64,000 bases of DNA from Phycomyces blakesleeanus NRRL 1555(-) (Eukaryota; Mucoromycota; Mucoromycetes; Mucorales; Phycomycetaceae), in contig NW_017265170.1 of NCBI RefSeq assembly GCF_001638985.1, positions 248,001 through 312,000 on the forward strand. Direction: 5' to 3'. Under the pieces are notes generated by a model. It was given only the letters and a program-made list of their open reading frames with translations. It was not told where the DNA came from and made no database searches. The translations under genes were made by a program, and so were the position numbers. Position 1 is the stretch's first letter. Each line of letters starts with the position of its first letter. Shown here piece by piece: positions 17,590 to 28,700 of the stretch.

Positions 17590-17890
17590 ATAAATAGGGC
17601 TCCTTGTTTTCCCGAGGTGTTTATTGTGAATTCTACGTACAAAACAAACTGCATAAAGACGACATTGATTTGTGTAGAGGGTGCCAGAAACCTCTGTGGA
17701 GAAAAGTTATGTCTGGCTTTAATAGCCGCTGAAAGCAAATGCGTTGGAGAATATTGAAAATGACCTTATCTTTGTTGTAGACTTGTCTACAGCATTAATG
17801 AATGCACTTGGGTCTGAGTTTTCCTAAAAAAAGAAGAAGTTTCTTTGTGGCTAAAGTATGATAAAAAATATCACAAATATTATTAATAAG
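17590..17890 (+). pseudogene. Degenerate MULE (Mutator-like) transposase fragment
   Basis: Plus-strand translation from about 17608 gives FPEVFIVNSTYKTN followed by CVEGARNLCGEKLCLALI and ESKCVGEY. This matches the MULE transposase core, where an aspartate precedes CTYKTN, followed by the G-x-F-x-A-F block and E-x-Y-x-W. After stop codons and a frame change it resumes as VVDLSTALMNALGSEF and KKKKFLCG, matching the TDRxxALMNAL...LLCxWH block. The first catalytic Asp reads Asn, the H of the CxWH block is lost, and several stops interrupt the frame, so it is dead. The full remnant may extend over roughly 16.5-18.5 kb, but only this core is readable. No terminal repeats were found. Confidence 0.72.
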
Positions 17891-19810
17891 GCAATGAAGC
17901 CAGGGAAATAAATAAATACTCAAATAATCTTGATAAACAGCAGAATCTTTGAAGACAAACGCGATATTTTTTTTATGAGAAGCCCAAGCTCTTTAAATTG
18001 CTGTCTTCTCCCAAAGATTCTCAAAGCAAAGATCAAGTGGAAGAAGAACATGAGATTTTCATAATTTTTTTTTTAGAAGAGGACTCTAGAGAGATATTTT
18101 GAGAATAAGTGGATGGCAGAATATATCGTGAACCTTGCCTCCGTGAGTTAATTCACTATGAATCCAGAATAGTTTTAATAACCATAAATGCTGAGCTTCT
18201 GGAAGACCTAATCTATGGAGAAGCATACCACTGTAAAGTAAAGTTTTTTTAGTTTAATTGTTATCCCAATTCACCAAGAGATTATGCATTGTCGCGGTTA
18301 GACATTCCTGAACAGTGCATTATGCCCTCTTTCTTTGAATGAACATAACAATTAATCGGAATTTACCATTCGCCTGTATTATGTAAATGTTAAAGAGCCT
18401 ATTCCATAAATGAGGTCTAAAGAAAAACTTGAGAAACTGTTTAAAAAATTCAAAGAGAATCAGATATAAAGTCTCATGAGCTTGAGATAAATGCACTATA
18501 CTTTGATGCTATCTGTAGAGGGGGTATTGTCGACTATTATTCCATAGGTTGGAATTATTGGGGTCAATTTCCAAAAAAAAAAGCTTGGCCACTTAATATC
18601 TACTACTACCATAAGTCTTTTTCTTTTCTTTTGATACTATTGACGTTACAAATCTATACCTTATCTACCTTCTTACCATTACTTTAATATACGTTATACT
18701 TATTTATTTATTTTTCTTTAAATGGTTAACAAATACAGTTACACTTAGTATGTCTGTATGTTTAATGTTATATGTTATATGTAAAGGTCAGACGCAGATA
18801 TTACAAGTCGTTTACCAATTGGATAGCTATATAATTTGCTTTTATTCCTTGAAATACAAAGTTTGTGTATTGACAAGCAATCTGATAAAGATATACACCC
18901 AATCACAGGCATATATTTTGATATATTTCTATCTTATTTTGAGTGTTAGAGCCTAGATACATTGCATAATTATCGGTTATTATTATTGTGTGTGTATATG
19001 GATATAAATAAATAAGAAATTACTTGGGCATAATCTTGTTTCAGCTCAATTTTGATACATTCAAGAAACCCTTAATTCGATCATTGAGTTTTACTTGTAG
19101 CCTATTATCTCACCACACCCAGATTTACCCACAGAGTCTTAAGAGCTAAAATAAATATTGGATATATTATTCTTATAAATGTAAACAAACAAACTAAAAA
19201 TCCAAATCCAAATCCAAATAACCATATAGATAATACCACTTTACTATTAATGTACCTGTAATCTATGGAAAATATTAACCCGGGGAATTATTAAGGTTAA
19301 AAGCCAATTTCTCATGAGTATCAAGGATTTTGATCAACTGCCATCTGATTCACGAGAGTTATAATCATCGATCTCAAAAACAAAAGACAAAAGCTTGCGT
19401 GGAAATGGCCTGTTTAGTATAGTATCCCTCAAGTCTTTAAAATATAAGTGTACCGATCTAATCAAGGTTTACTGATTTGTAGACCTTTTTTTATATATAC
19501 AAAAAAAAAGAAATGTTAAGGAAGATAGGCAGCGTATTTGTGCCGATCATTTACCTCATTGATTACATTATGGCGTTCTACCCACCCCCTTTTCTTTTAT
19601 TTAAGGAATACATACGTATCACCTACTACGGCTATTCTAAAACATGGAGAACTTGATAAAACAAATAAACAAATAACCAAACATGAATAAAATGTATTGA
19701 TAAATAAAAGTGGGTTTGGGCAGTTAAGTCCCTGAAACTGCTTACGTTCCTCTCTTTTTCTTTCTTTCTATTTTTCTTCACTTTATCTTACAGCACTTCT
19801 TCATCTTAAT
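17891..19810. other. AT-rich intergenic DNA upstream of the GT8 gene
   Basis: Probably the decayed downstream part of the MULE remnant up to about 18.5 kb (many stops in all frames), then AT-rich DNA serving as 5' flank of the glycosyltransferase. A pyrimidine-rich TTCTTTC tract lies just before its ATG at 19750-19800. Nothing else can be supported. Confidence 0.5.
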
Positions 19811-20734
19811 ATGGTGTCAAAGGCTACCAAAAACTGTGCATGGGTTGTTGTGCTTACAAGCACAAACAAATATGTCAAAGGAGTTATTGTGATAGCAAAT
19901 GCACTCAGACAGCTCAAGAGCAGTTATCCGCTTCTTGTTCTTCACACACCTGCCGTGACAGACCAAGCCTTGGACCAACTAAAGGAAGCTGGGTGTCACC
20001 TTAAATCTATTGAGCCCATCAAGCCACCTGGAAAGACTAGCTACTTTACAGAACGTTTTACGGAAACATGGACAAAGTTGGCTGTATGGGAACAAGAAGA
20101 GTACGACCGCCTGGTGCTTATGGATGCTGACATGCTGCCACTTCAAAACATGGATGAATTGATGGAAATACCGATGCCAGAAGGTTGGATTATGGCCTGC
20201 CACGCCTGTACATGTAACCCTCAAAAGATAAAGGCATATCCAGACAGCTGGTAATATATATACATATATATAATCACATCTCATCTCATCCCTTTTTAAA
20301 TGTAATAAAATAGGACTCCTGCCAATTGTCCATATACTGGTTGTACAAAATCTACACCGGAACCGGCTAGTACGGCACAGTCCTATTTCAACAGTGGTCT
20401 GATCGTTCTTCAACCAAGTCAGGCCAAGTTTGATGAGATCCTCCACCAACTGATGACTGTGGAAGATTTGACTGTATATCTGTTCCCGGACCAGGACTTT
20501 TTAAACCAGGTTTTTGACCAAAAGTGGGTGAAGCTGCCTTATATCTATAACGCACTCAAAACATTGGCTGGCACACACGAGGCAATGTGGGACCAAACAA
20601 AGGTTAAGAACGTGCACTATATCTTATCAAAGCCATGGGATGCCAATAGGGAAACTCCACAGGAGGGTGAGGATGTATATTATCCACTTTATAGATTATG
20701 GTGGAATACCTACGATAGCATTCAAGCGAATTAA
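19811..20734 (+). CDS. Family GT8 glycosyltransferase (glycogenin / galactinol-synthase-like)
   Basis: Retaining nucleotide-sugar transferase. Exons 19811-20250 and 20314-20734 give 286 residues. It starts AWVVVLTSTNKYVKGVI, the GT8 nucleotide-binding strand, then has the metal-binding DxD as LVLMDADMLPLQNMDEL, CHACTCNPQKIKAYP, SYFNSGLIVLQPSQ, FPDQDFLNQVF and WVKLPYIYNALKT, and ends with VHYILSKPWD. These are the ordered motifs of fungal and plant GT8 enzymes. The protein is short, cytosolic in appearance (no signal peptide or membrane segment) and lacks the long glycogenin C-terminal domain. Donor and acceptor cannot be told from sequence. It sits alone between two transposon-rich stretches. 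Confidence 0.88.
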
Positions 20735-21079
20735 TAGGGTCACAAGCTTATAATATACCAAAAAAAATTACACATCATGTTATGCAAGTTTACAAAGTGC
20801 TACGATTTTTTCTTTCATTTTTGGTCAATTCACGATGGCCCGGGAATCATAAAAAGATATGAACAAAATAGCTGCATTACATAAATGAATTAAACAATAA
20901 TAGTAGTGATGAGGATTAGGACAGTAATACTACTCTTAATAAAATGGTTCAATTTATTTAATTATTTTAAATAAAAGTAACTATGCCTGCTAATCCATGC
21001 CCTTTAATTTGACATGGTCGCTTTTTTTCTTTGGAACTGTTTTTAGTAATGTTGTCTGACTACCCCATAAGTAAAAAGC
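20735..21079. other. GT8 3' flank, no feature seen
   Basis: AT-rich 3' flank of the glycosyltransferase gene, leading to the inverted-repeat element. No coding or structural signal recognised. Confidence 0.5.
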
Positions 21080-21219
21080 ATTCCCTCGCGTGCCGAGTTT
21101 AAATTCTCTATTTACAAAAGCCACACAGCCTTATAATTTAAAGCTCCAGGCGACATAAAAAAAAAGTAGACCCCCCCCCCCCATACACACATAATTTAAA
21201 CTCGGCGCGAGAGGGAATA
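21080..21219. mobile_element. Short inverted-repeat element (MITE-like), about 140 bp
   Basis: The left arm at 21080-21105 (ATTCCCTCGCG, then GCCGAGTTTAAATT) reappears as the reverse complement at 21193-21219 (AATTTAAACTCGGC, then GCGAGAGGGAAT). Arms are about 26 bp with one or two differences. The centre contains a 14-C run. There is no coding capacity. Arms this GC-rich stand out from the AT-rich surroundings. A clear target-site duplication is not visible, so a foldback sequence of other origin is possible. Confidence 0.6.
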
Positions 21220-21852
21220 AGTGGATACTTATTTCATCTCTCTTGCTTTCTTGTGTTTTCTTTCACCTTAGATGCTATTAATTAATTTTGCATAGCGAGT
21301 TACTTATTTTTCGTATTAAAAGTCTCTGTAGCCATTCGTTCCATTTGGCTTATTCATTTGCAGGTAGACTTCTCAAAGTTTAAGAAAAGATGGTATGTAT
21401 ACTATTTCTGTTAAATTGATGAACTATTCATGTTAAGTCTACTTCTCTTTTGGATATAAGCATGAGGAAACTTAATAATAGTATTGCTTTGAAATTATTC
21501 TGTATTTCACTAATGTCTTCATAACCAGGTGCTTTTCTAGTCTTTACCTTCATATTGCTTATATGGCAATTTTCTAAAGTGTCTATTTCTTTGTACGTTT
21601 CTATTATCATTTTCTAATAAAAAGCATTGGTTTTAAACAAGACATCAAAGCGTTATATAATAAAAATAAATAACACGCTCTCATGAACCAGAGTTAATTG
21701 CCTAACTTTCTTAAGTTTTCCTCACTGATTATTGTTGTTGTTGGCACTTCAACCGAGCCTATACAATTCTTTTATGTAAAAATTTGCTATGTGGGATCGA
21801 AGCTCGTCAAATTTTCAACTTGGTGGCTATAAAATGAGTATTAAAAAGTTGG

Positions 21853-22293
21853 CTACATATGCAATTTTTTTTCAAAAGTGAAGAAGATACATGTTATTTG
21901 AATAATGAACACACCAATTCTTTTGAAGGTGTCAAAGTTTCTGTAGAGAAACTTTCGGCTAATCCAATGAAGCATTGAAACTAGCCCATACCCTACCTTA
22001 ATGTAATCCTGTGTCTCCTTTGAGTCGTTTGAGTGGTGAAAAATACCCATAGTTTTAACAAGGGCAATTTCTATCTTGTGTTTGTTATTGATAATAATGC
22101 CATCAGCATTGTAGTAGAAATTATTATCTTTGTACCCCAACTTCAACACGTCGCAAATGGCCTGCAAGCGAACTTCTCCGGGCTGAAATCTTGTTGCTTC
22201 AATTATTTTTGACAAACGATTGATTATCACCCATATAATTCGATGATTATAGATTGTTCCAATCTTGTAAACATAATTGTTATCGATAAACAA
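21853..22293 (-). other. Possible decayed coding fragment of unknown family
   Basis: A 146-codon open frame, notable in such AT-rich DNA, with a compositionally protein-like core (QPGEVRLQAICDVLKLGY, DGIIINNKHKIEIALVKTMG). I do not recognise the family. Its position next to dead transposase fragments suggests it belongs to a repeated element. It may be noise. Confidence 0.3.
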
Positions 22294-22439
22294 TCCAGAA
22301 ATACTATAAGAAAGTAAGCTATAAGGATGCGATAAGTTCCAATTATTAATTCAAATATTCACAATGATTGAACCACGGCATGAAAGGATTTCATGAAAGG
22401 CTTATTTGACTTGAAAACTGAAGAGTATCTCGAATTTTA

Positions 22440-23330
22440 GGGGGGCGACCTTCTCTGATGAGACACAATATTTCCTGATGGGAGACGACATTTTGATTCT
22501 ACCGGACCGCAAATTGTGAGCTTTTTATCAGCACGGAATAACTCTATCTGGCCCATAAGGATCCATTATCATTTTAATAATTAATACCAGCCAGAATATC
22601 AAATATTTATAAATATTTTCTTTTGTGTTTTCCAAAAAAGAGTGGACGAGAATTACTTGCCAGTTGATTCTGTCAAATTATGGAAATACAAGGAGGTGAA
22701 AAAAGAGAAAGACATTAGACGTTTAAGAAGGCTTATAGATAGTAAAATAGCAAGGAAGATTTCGCCACGCTTTAATGACAACAACTCCTCGTGATCTTCT
22801 GCATAACTGCCTATTGATCTAGTGTATTTGTTTTTCGTATGGAACAGTATTTTAATATTAAGTTACCCAAAGACAGGCTGTGGCTATTAAAAGAATGAGA
22901 GTTAGGTGCCTAGGGAGAGATCGATAAGCACAAAGTGTAGGGAAAAAGTAGTAAAGCTAATAAATACAATGAATATATTGTGTTTTTTTAGGACACGCCA
23001 TTTTGCCCTGAAAGATTATAGAAAGAAATCGGGCCCCGGACATATAGCCACAATTTATTAATCTTGTTATATAGAAATGTCATGCCCCACCAGGAAACGT
23101 CGTCTATGTAAGACTGTTGGATAATTTTCGAGATAATCAAAAAGCATGGCTACAAGTGAATTTACTCGCCACCTTGGTCCCCAGAACTCAACCCAATAGG
23201 ACAGTTTTGGTTCATTTTTAAGAGTAGTGTAAAGAGAGTTTATATTCAAAAAAATATTATTCCTCAAATAATTGCAGATGCTAGCAGTCAAGTTGCCTAG
23301 TAGTCTTTTAAAGGATTTGCGCGCTATTCC
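22440..23330 (+). pseudogene. Degenerate DDE transposase fragments, Tc1/mariner-like (DDE_3 type)
   Basis: Two readable plus-strand blocks. At about 22448-22480 ATFSDETQYFLMG matches the FSDE block that carries the second catalytic acid. At about 23160-23240 YSPPWSPELNPIGQFWF, followed by KSSVKR, matches the final block SPDLNPIEQFW. The segment before it, IFEIIKKHGYK, fits the helix that normally precedes that block. Stops and frame changes interrupt everything between. The blocks are about 700 nt apart, longer than usual, so there may be an insertion, or two separate remnants. Confidence 0.65.
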
Positions 23331-24089
23331 ACTAGATATTTTGATGACTGCCTTTGAGACTATCCTGTTTAATAAAACAATTATATATGGCTACATATAT
23401 TTTTTTTAAGAAAAGGCGCGACACTGTTTTCTTGAATTGTACGACACTGTTTTTTTTTGATATTATTTTGACAAAAGGTGTATATATATTGATATAAACA
23501 TAAATAAATAAATAAATAAATAAATAAAAACTCAAAACTCAAAACTCAAAACTCAAAACTCAAAAATGAAAACAGAAAAATAAAAATATGCTTGGAATGT
23601 TTGATCTCAAAAAATCAAAATAAAGATTGACCGAGATTCAAGCAGTAAAAGCAAATAGAATAAAGGGTATAAAGGGCATATAATCAAACAGATAATTAAA
23701 AGGGCATTGTAGGTAAAGTAACAAGTACAACCGGCAATTCTTCAAAGGAACCAACACCTAGCCAGTCAACCCCTCAGATGACTATCCTACCTTGAGACTT
23801 GCAATATATATTATTTAAAGAAAAATTGGGGGTGAGGACTGACTAATTTTAATTTTTTAATTTTTTAATTTTTTTTTATATTAAAGAGGTAAGGAAGGGT
23901 GACGACAAGAAGAGCAACGATCCTTGTGTTCCTGTGTGTGGGGGGGGGGGGGGGAGGATTCATAGTTGTTATTGTTGTGTCCGGTCCGAGTTGCAGATAT
24001 ACCCGGCTTGCCTACATCACACTGGCTCGAACGGGAAATAGTGTATTTCTATTCAGTGCCAGACTTAACTTCTGCTAAAGGTTCAAACC
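23331..24089. other. Intergenic upstream of the WD40 scaffold gene, with tandem repeats
   Basis: Contains a TAAA run joined to about five CTCAAAA units (23501-23566), TTTTTAA repeats near 23850-23875 and a poly-G run at 23940-23954. No gene recognised. The last part is presumably the promoter of the gene starting at 24090. Confidence 0.6.
23501..23566. repeat. Two adjoining microsatellites: (TAAA)n and (CTCAAAA)n
   Basis: Seen directly: about seven TAAA units followed immediately by about five CTCAAAA units. Confidence 0.85.
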
Positions 24090-25739
24090 ATGGATCTATT
24101 CCCAGTGAATTCTGGAAATGTGGCTCCTCCACCATCACAATCTACAACAGTCGGATCATACCAACTCAATTATACATCACACCATGCCGCTGCTTCTCCC
24201 ATTCTAGGAGCCGGTGGGCTGCGGAGAAAACGGAAAGAAGTGCCTCGACCTGTACACAATGTACGTCTGACATGACTTGACCGTCATTACTGATTGCAAT
24301 TGTATTCTCAACAACATTTTCTTTTGTTTTGGATTTGGATTTGTTTTTCGACTTTGGATTTTTGTAGTTGAAGCTTGAACGAATCCTTGGACTTACAACC
24401 GCCTCCTCGAATATCCTTGCAACAGCAGAATCTCAAGATTTAATAGCTTATGCGGCAGGAGCTGTTGTAGTGCTCTACAACCACAAACGGAATAAACAGG
24501 TAGCTTTTCTATACCCTCCAACCGTTGCAGCATCTCCAGTTACGGCAGCTGGAGGGGCTTCAGGAGCGGCAGGTTTACGTCCTGGGGCCGCACACCCACT
24601 CGCAGCCATGAGTCCTCTTCTGGCACCACTTAGTTCTAGTCAAGCCGAATTTGCTGCACCGGGAACCGCAAGGGAAACAGACGACAAAAAGAACACGCCG
24701 GCCAGCCAAAGAGCCAAACCAATCAGCTGTTTGGCCTTCTCTCCCGATGGCAATTATTTGGCTGCTGGCGAGGTAACACACATCAATACACAAATATACA
24801 AAATGATCTCTTTTATTATTATTATGAATATAGAGCTAGAAATAGAAATAGGTATACAGATTGTTGTCTAAAGAGCATAATTAATACCATGTCAATAGAT
24901 GGGCCACCAACCTCGTATTCTCATCTGGGATGTGAAAGAAAGAGTGCTTCTCCACGAGTGTCGGGGGCATAAATTCGGAGTCTTTTCCCTAGCATTCTCA
25001 CCGAACATGCGTTACTTGGTGTCCATCGGATTTCAGGTGCAAACAACTGGCATGGCATAAAGTCATGTGTCTAGCACAAAAGCAAGCTCATGCCTGGTAT
25101 GTTGGACTCTTTATATATATATAGCATGACGGCTACATCTACGTCTGGAACTGGCGCAAGGGAACAAAGCTAGCCGGCAACAAGATCACCAGCAAGGTCA
25201 ATGCTCTCTCATTTGCTAAAGATGGTACCTACTTTGTAACCGCCGGATTGCGGCACGTCAAATTCTGGTATTTGGATGCGCGCGGACGTATTCCGAAAAG
25301 AGTGAGTCAAATCAAGACATATACATATATACATTGAGAAGTTACAAGAAATCAATCCTAACACAACTCCAATAAAACAAAGGGCAACCTTTCTTCTCGG
25401 GAAACACAGGTTCTCGATGGAAGATCAGGGATCCTTGGATCCCTTAGAGAAAGTAATTTTGTAGATGTGGCCTGTGATCGTGCGACAATTGGCAATGTAT
25501 ATTTTCTTACAGATAATGGCATCCTATGCATGTTCAAAGAAGGCCGAGTAATTGATAAATGGGTCGACCTCCAGGCAAGTCAAGACAGAAGAAATTAAAA
25601 GTCGACTTATAGGTCAGATTGAATTAAAGTAATATGCATATATTAGGTTAAAGGGGCATACTCGCTTTCAGTATCATCCACCTATGTGATTTGTGCCTGC
25701 GCGAACGGTATAATAAGGTAAGTTTATCTTACACACACG

Positions 25740-25778
<39 letters not shown>

Positions 25779-28700
25779 GCACAAATATCTCTCTTGGTAT
25801 ACTGTGAACTGATGTAAACGTACAGATTATTTGAGCCAGAGACTCTCAAGTATTGTGGAATGATACCAAAACCACATCCTTTGGGAATCGATATTAGTTC
25901 AATAACATCTCCCGAAAGTTTGCCTGTGGCTGATGCCAGTACATGCTACCCAGATATCATTGCAGTTGCTTATGATGAGTCTACCAAAAAAGTGACTGCA
26001 GTCTATTCAGATAGATCTCTTTATGTGTGGGATATCAAAGATTTAATGAAAGTCGGCAAATACCGAAGTTTTATAGCACATAGCGATTGTGTATGGGGAG
26101 TTGAAGTAAGTTTATCTGTAATATCTTTTTCTTCTTCCTCTTATTTTTCTTCTTTCTGTAGACATGCCCTCCTCATGAAGAAGGGGCGCCTAATTCGCAT
26201 ATACCACCCCATTCATTTGTTACTCACTCTGCTGATGGCACCATTCGATTCTGGAGCCTTGATCACGTTAATATTGGGCTTGGGCCCTCCTCATCAGCCT
26301 CCTCTATTTCTCATTTATCTAATAGCACATCGGTTTCGCCGACCCACGGAAATTTGCCTTGGTCTGGCCAACTTTCACCTAGCAATAGTACCGTCCATGG
26401 ATCATCAAACCGTCGAAATATATATTCGCGAGAATTGGTCAAGATGCTTTATGTTGATACAGATGCCGCAGAATTTTCCAAACTCAAAAAGGACGTCGGT
26501 GAGTTGGGCTGGGGGGACAACAACAAATATGCATAATGCACTGTAGTGTAGTGTACTGTAGTGTAATGTAATGTAGTGTAATACACATAATTAAGCTTAA
26601 TGATGTCCTATGTTGGTTAGATCTGGCAGACGATCAACTCCCTGATTTCGGTATCAGGGCACTCAAAATAAGTAGCGATGGAAAACTAATGGCAACTGGC
26701 GATCGCAATGGTAATTTACGAGTCCACAATATGCAAACCTGGGAGCAAATCGCATTCCAAGAAGCCCACGACTCCGAAATCCTTTCAATAGATTTCTCAA
26801 ACCCTTTGAAAGATGGTAAGGAAGGAATGAAGCACTTTTTAAATTCCCACACCTTTATATATTACATATCTAAAAATAATGTGAGCTTAAACACACACAC
26901 ATTACTGATCACATCACATTACATCATATGTATTTCTTATATTTTATTCACTAGATATGCCATGCTTGGTGGCTACAGGAAGTCGTGATAGACTACTACA
27001 TATCTTTGACGTCAAACGCAACTTTCAGTTGGTCCAGAGTTTAGATGATCATTCTTCTTCCATTACAGCAGTAAAGTTTACAAAAGATGCGGATAAACTG
27101 ATCAGCTGTGGAGCGGACAAAGGCGTCATTTTCCGCAAGCGTGTCACTGATATTCCTGTACCAAACGGGTGCTTCTATGCAACGTATCACAACTACTCTG
27201 GCCGTAGCACAGTGTTTGACATGGCCATGGATGTGACAGCTCGGTATGTAGCAACTGTCACTGGCGAGCGTCGACTCTATGTCTTTAGTATCGAGTCCGG
27301 TAAACCATTTTGTATCTGTAAGCCAGAGACAGCCGAAGAATTGGCCAATAGCTCGTTTGCTGAAAACTCTGGGGGAAGTTTGATCAACATCGATCTCGAT
27401 CCATTTTCGGGTACTTACGCGGTCACCAGTGGCTCTGACCGTTGTCTCCGCCTGTTTGATTTAACCAATAGCATATGTATCGACAAGATCTGTGCACATG
27501 CTGAACTCGTCACTTCTGTCAAATTTCTCCGCACATCTACGGACTCACTTCGGATGATCAGTACTTGTTCCGATGGCACCATATTTGTGTGGAAGGTCAG
27601 CGATGAGATTGTGGCTCGGATGAAGGCAAGGGCTAGTGAAAGAGACACAAAACTTAAGCAGGCAACTGCCATGGGAGAATACACCACACGCGCACTAGGA
27701 AGAGGAGGGCCAGAAGACGTTCTCCCAGACGAGAAGCGGGCATTGTTGCTGGGTGGAGCTGCAAAGTCTCGCCTACGACGCGTGTCTACAGCGACTATAC
27801 TCAGACCAACTGCCAGTCTTTCTCAGATGATTCGACAAGGCGAACGAAGAACTTTTTCAAGTATATCACCTGCCGAGCAGAAGTACGAAGATATATACAA
27901 GAAAGCGGCAGCATCAGGAGGAAGAAGAAACAGGATCGACACTTCAAATTCTGTCATACCTTCTCGCTTTGAAAGTCCATTGGCAAACTCATTTACTGTC
28001 AATGAGTCGACTACAACCAATAGTCCACCAACAAGCACACCACCCATAGCCGCTCATAGACATCACCGACCTTCTTCTACCGATAACCATCATGCTAAAG
28101 ATGTATCGAAAAATCCTACAACACCGCCCAGAACACCTACAAACACAGCGGGTGAAAGAAAGGTACCGGAAATTCAAGGCAAGCTAGGAAGGCTATACAA
28201 TGGCATTCCAACCTCTGGAAGGGAACGTCTTGTAAGTCAGGTCTCACATTATCCACCTCCACCGAGCCCAAGAGTCATTCCAGCTTACGGGCAATCGCGC
28301 CACCCTCAGCCACGTATGAATCAGGTTCTCAGACGCCAAGTGTCTCGCGATGCATTGAATAGAAAAGACGGCCAGCCCATTATAACATCACTAACCAATA
28401 TATCACCTGCGAAAGACTCGCCTCGCCTAAGACCCCGGGCAAGCGAAACGATGCTCAACAAACGTGCGAGTGGAGGATTAGGGCTTTACTCTGGAAAAAG
28501 AGAGCCCGAGTCCGTGACCGAGCCACCAGGAAACATACTCCGGACACCCACTCCTCCCAAACAACGCAGAAGTAGCGGTGGTGATTTACCTCGCCAACGA
28601 TCGGTAGAGCCTCCTGTACCAAAGAGAGAGATTCCAAATAATGTAGACGAACAAGACAACGGAGATGAGGAATGTGACTCAGAAATCATTCGGCACCAAG

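Noticed and set aside
24078..24090. GGTTCAAACC as a tRNA B-box
   Set aside because: No A-box or cloverleaf could be drawn around it. No tRNA gene was found anywhere in the window.
23966..24280. Plus-strand ORF overlapping the start of the WD40 gene, as an upstream ORF
   Set aside because: It begins at a non-ATG codon and shows no similarity; the overlapping frame starting ATGG at 24090 carries the real N-terminus.
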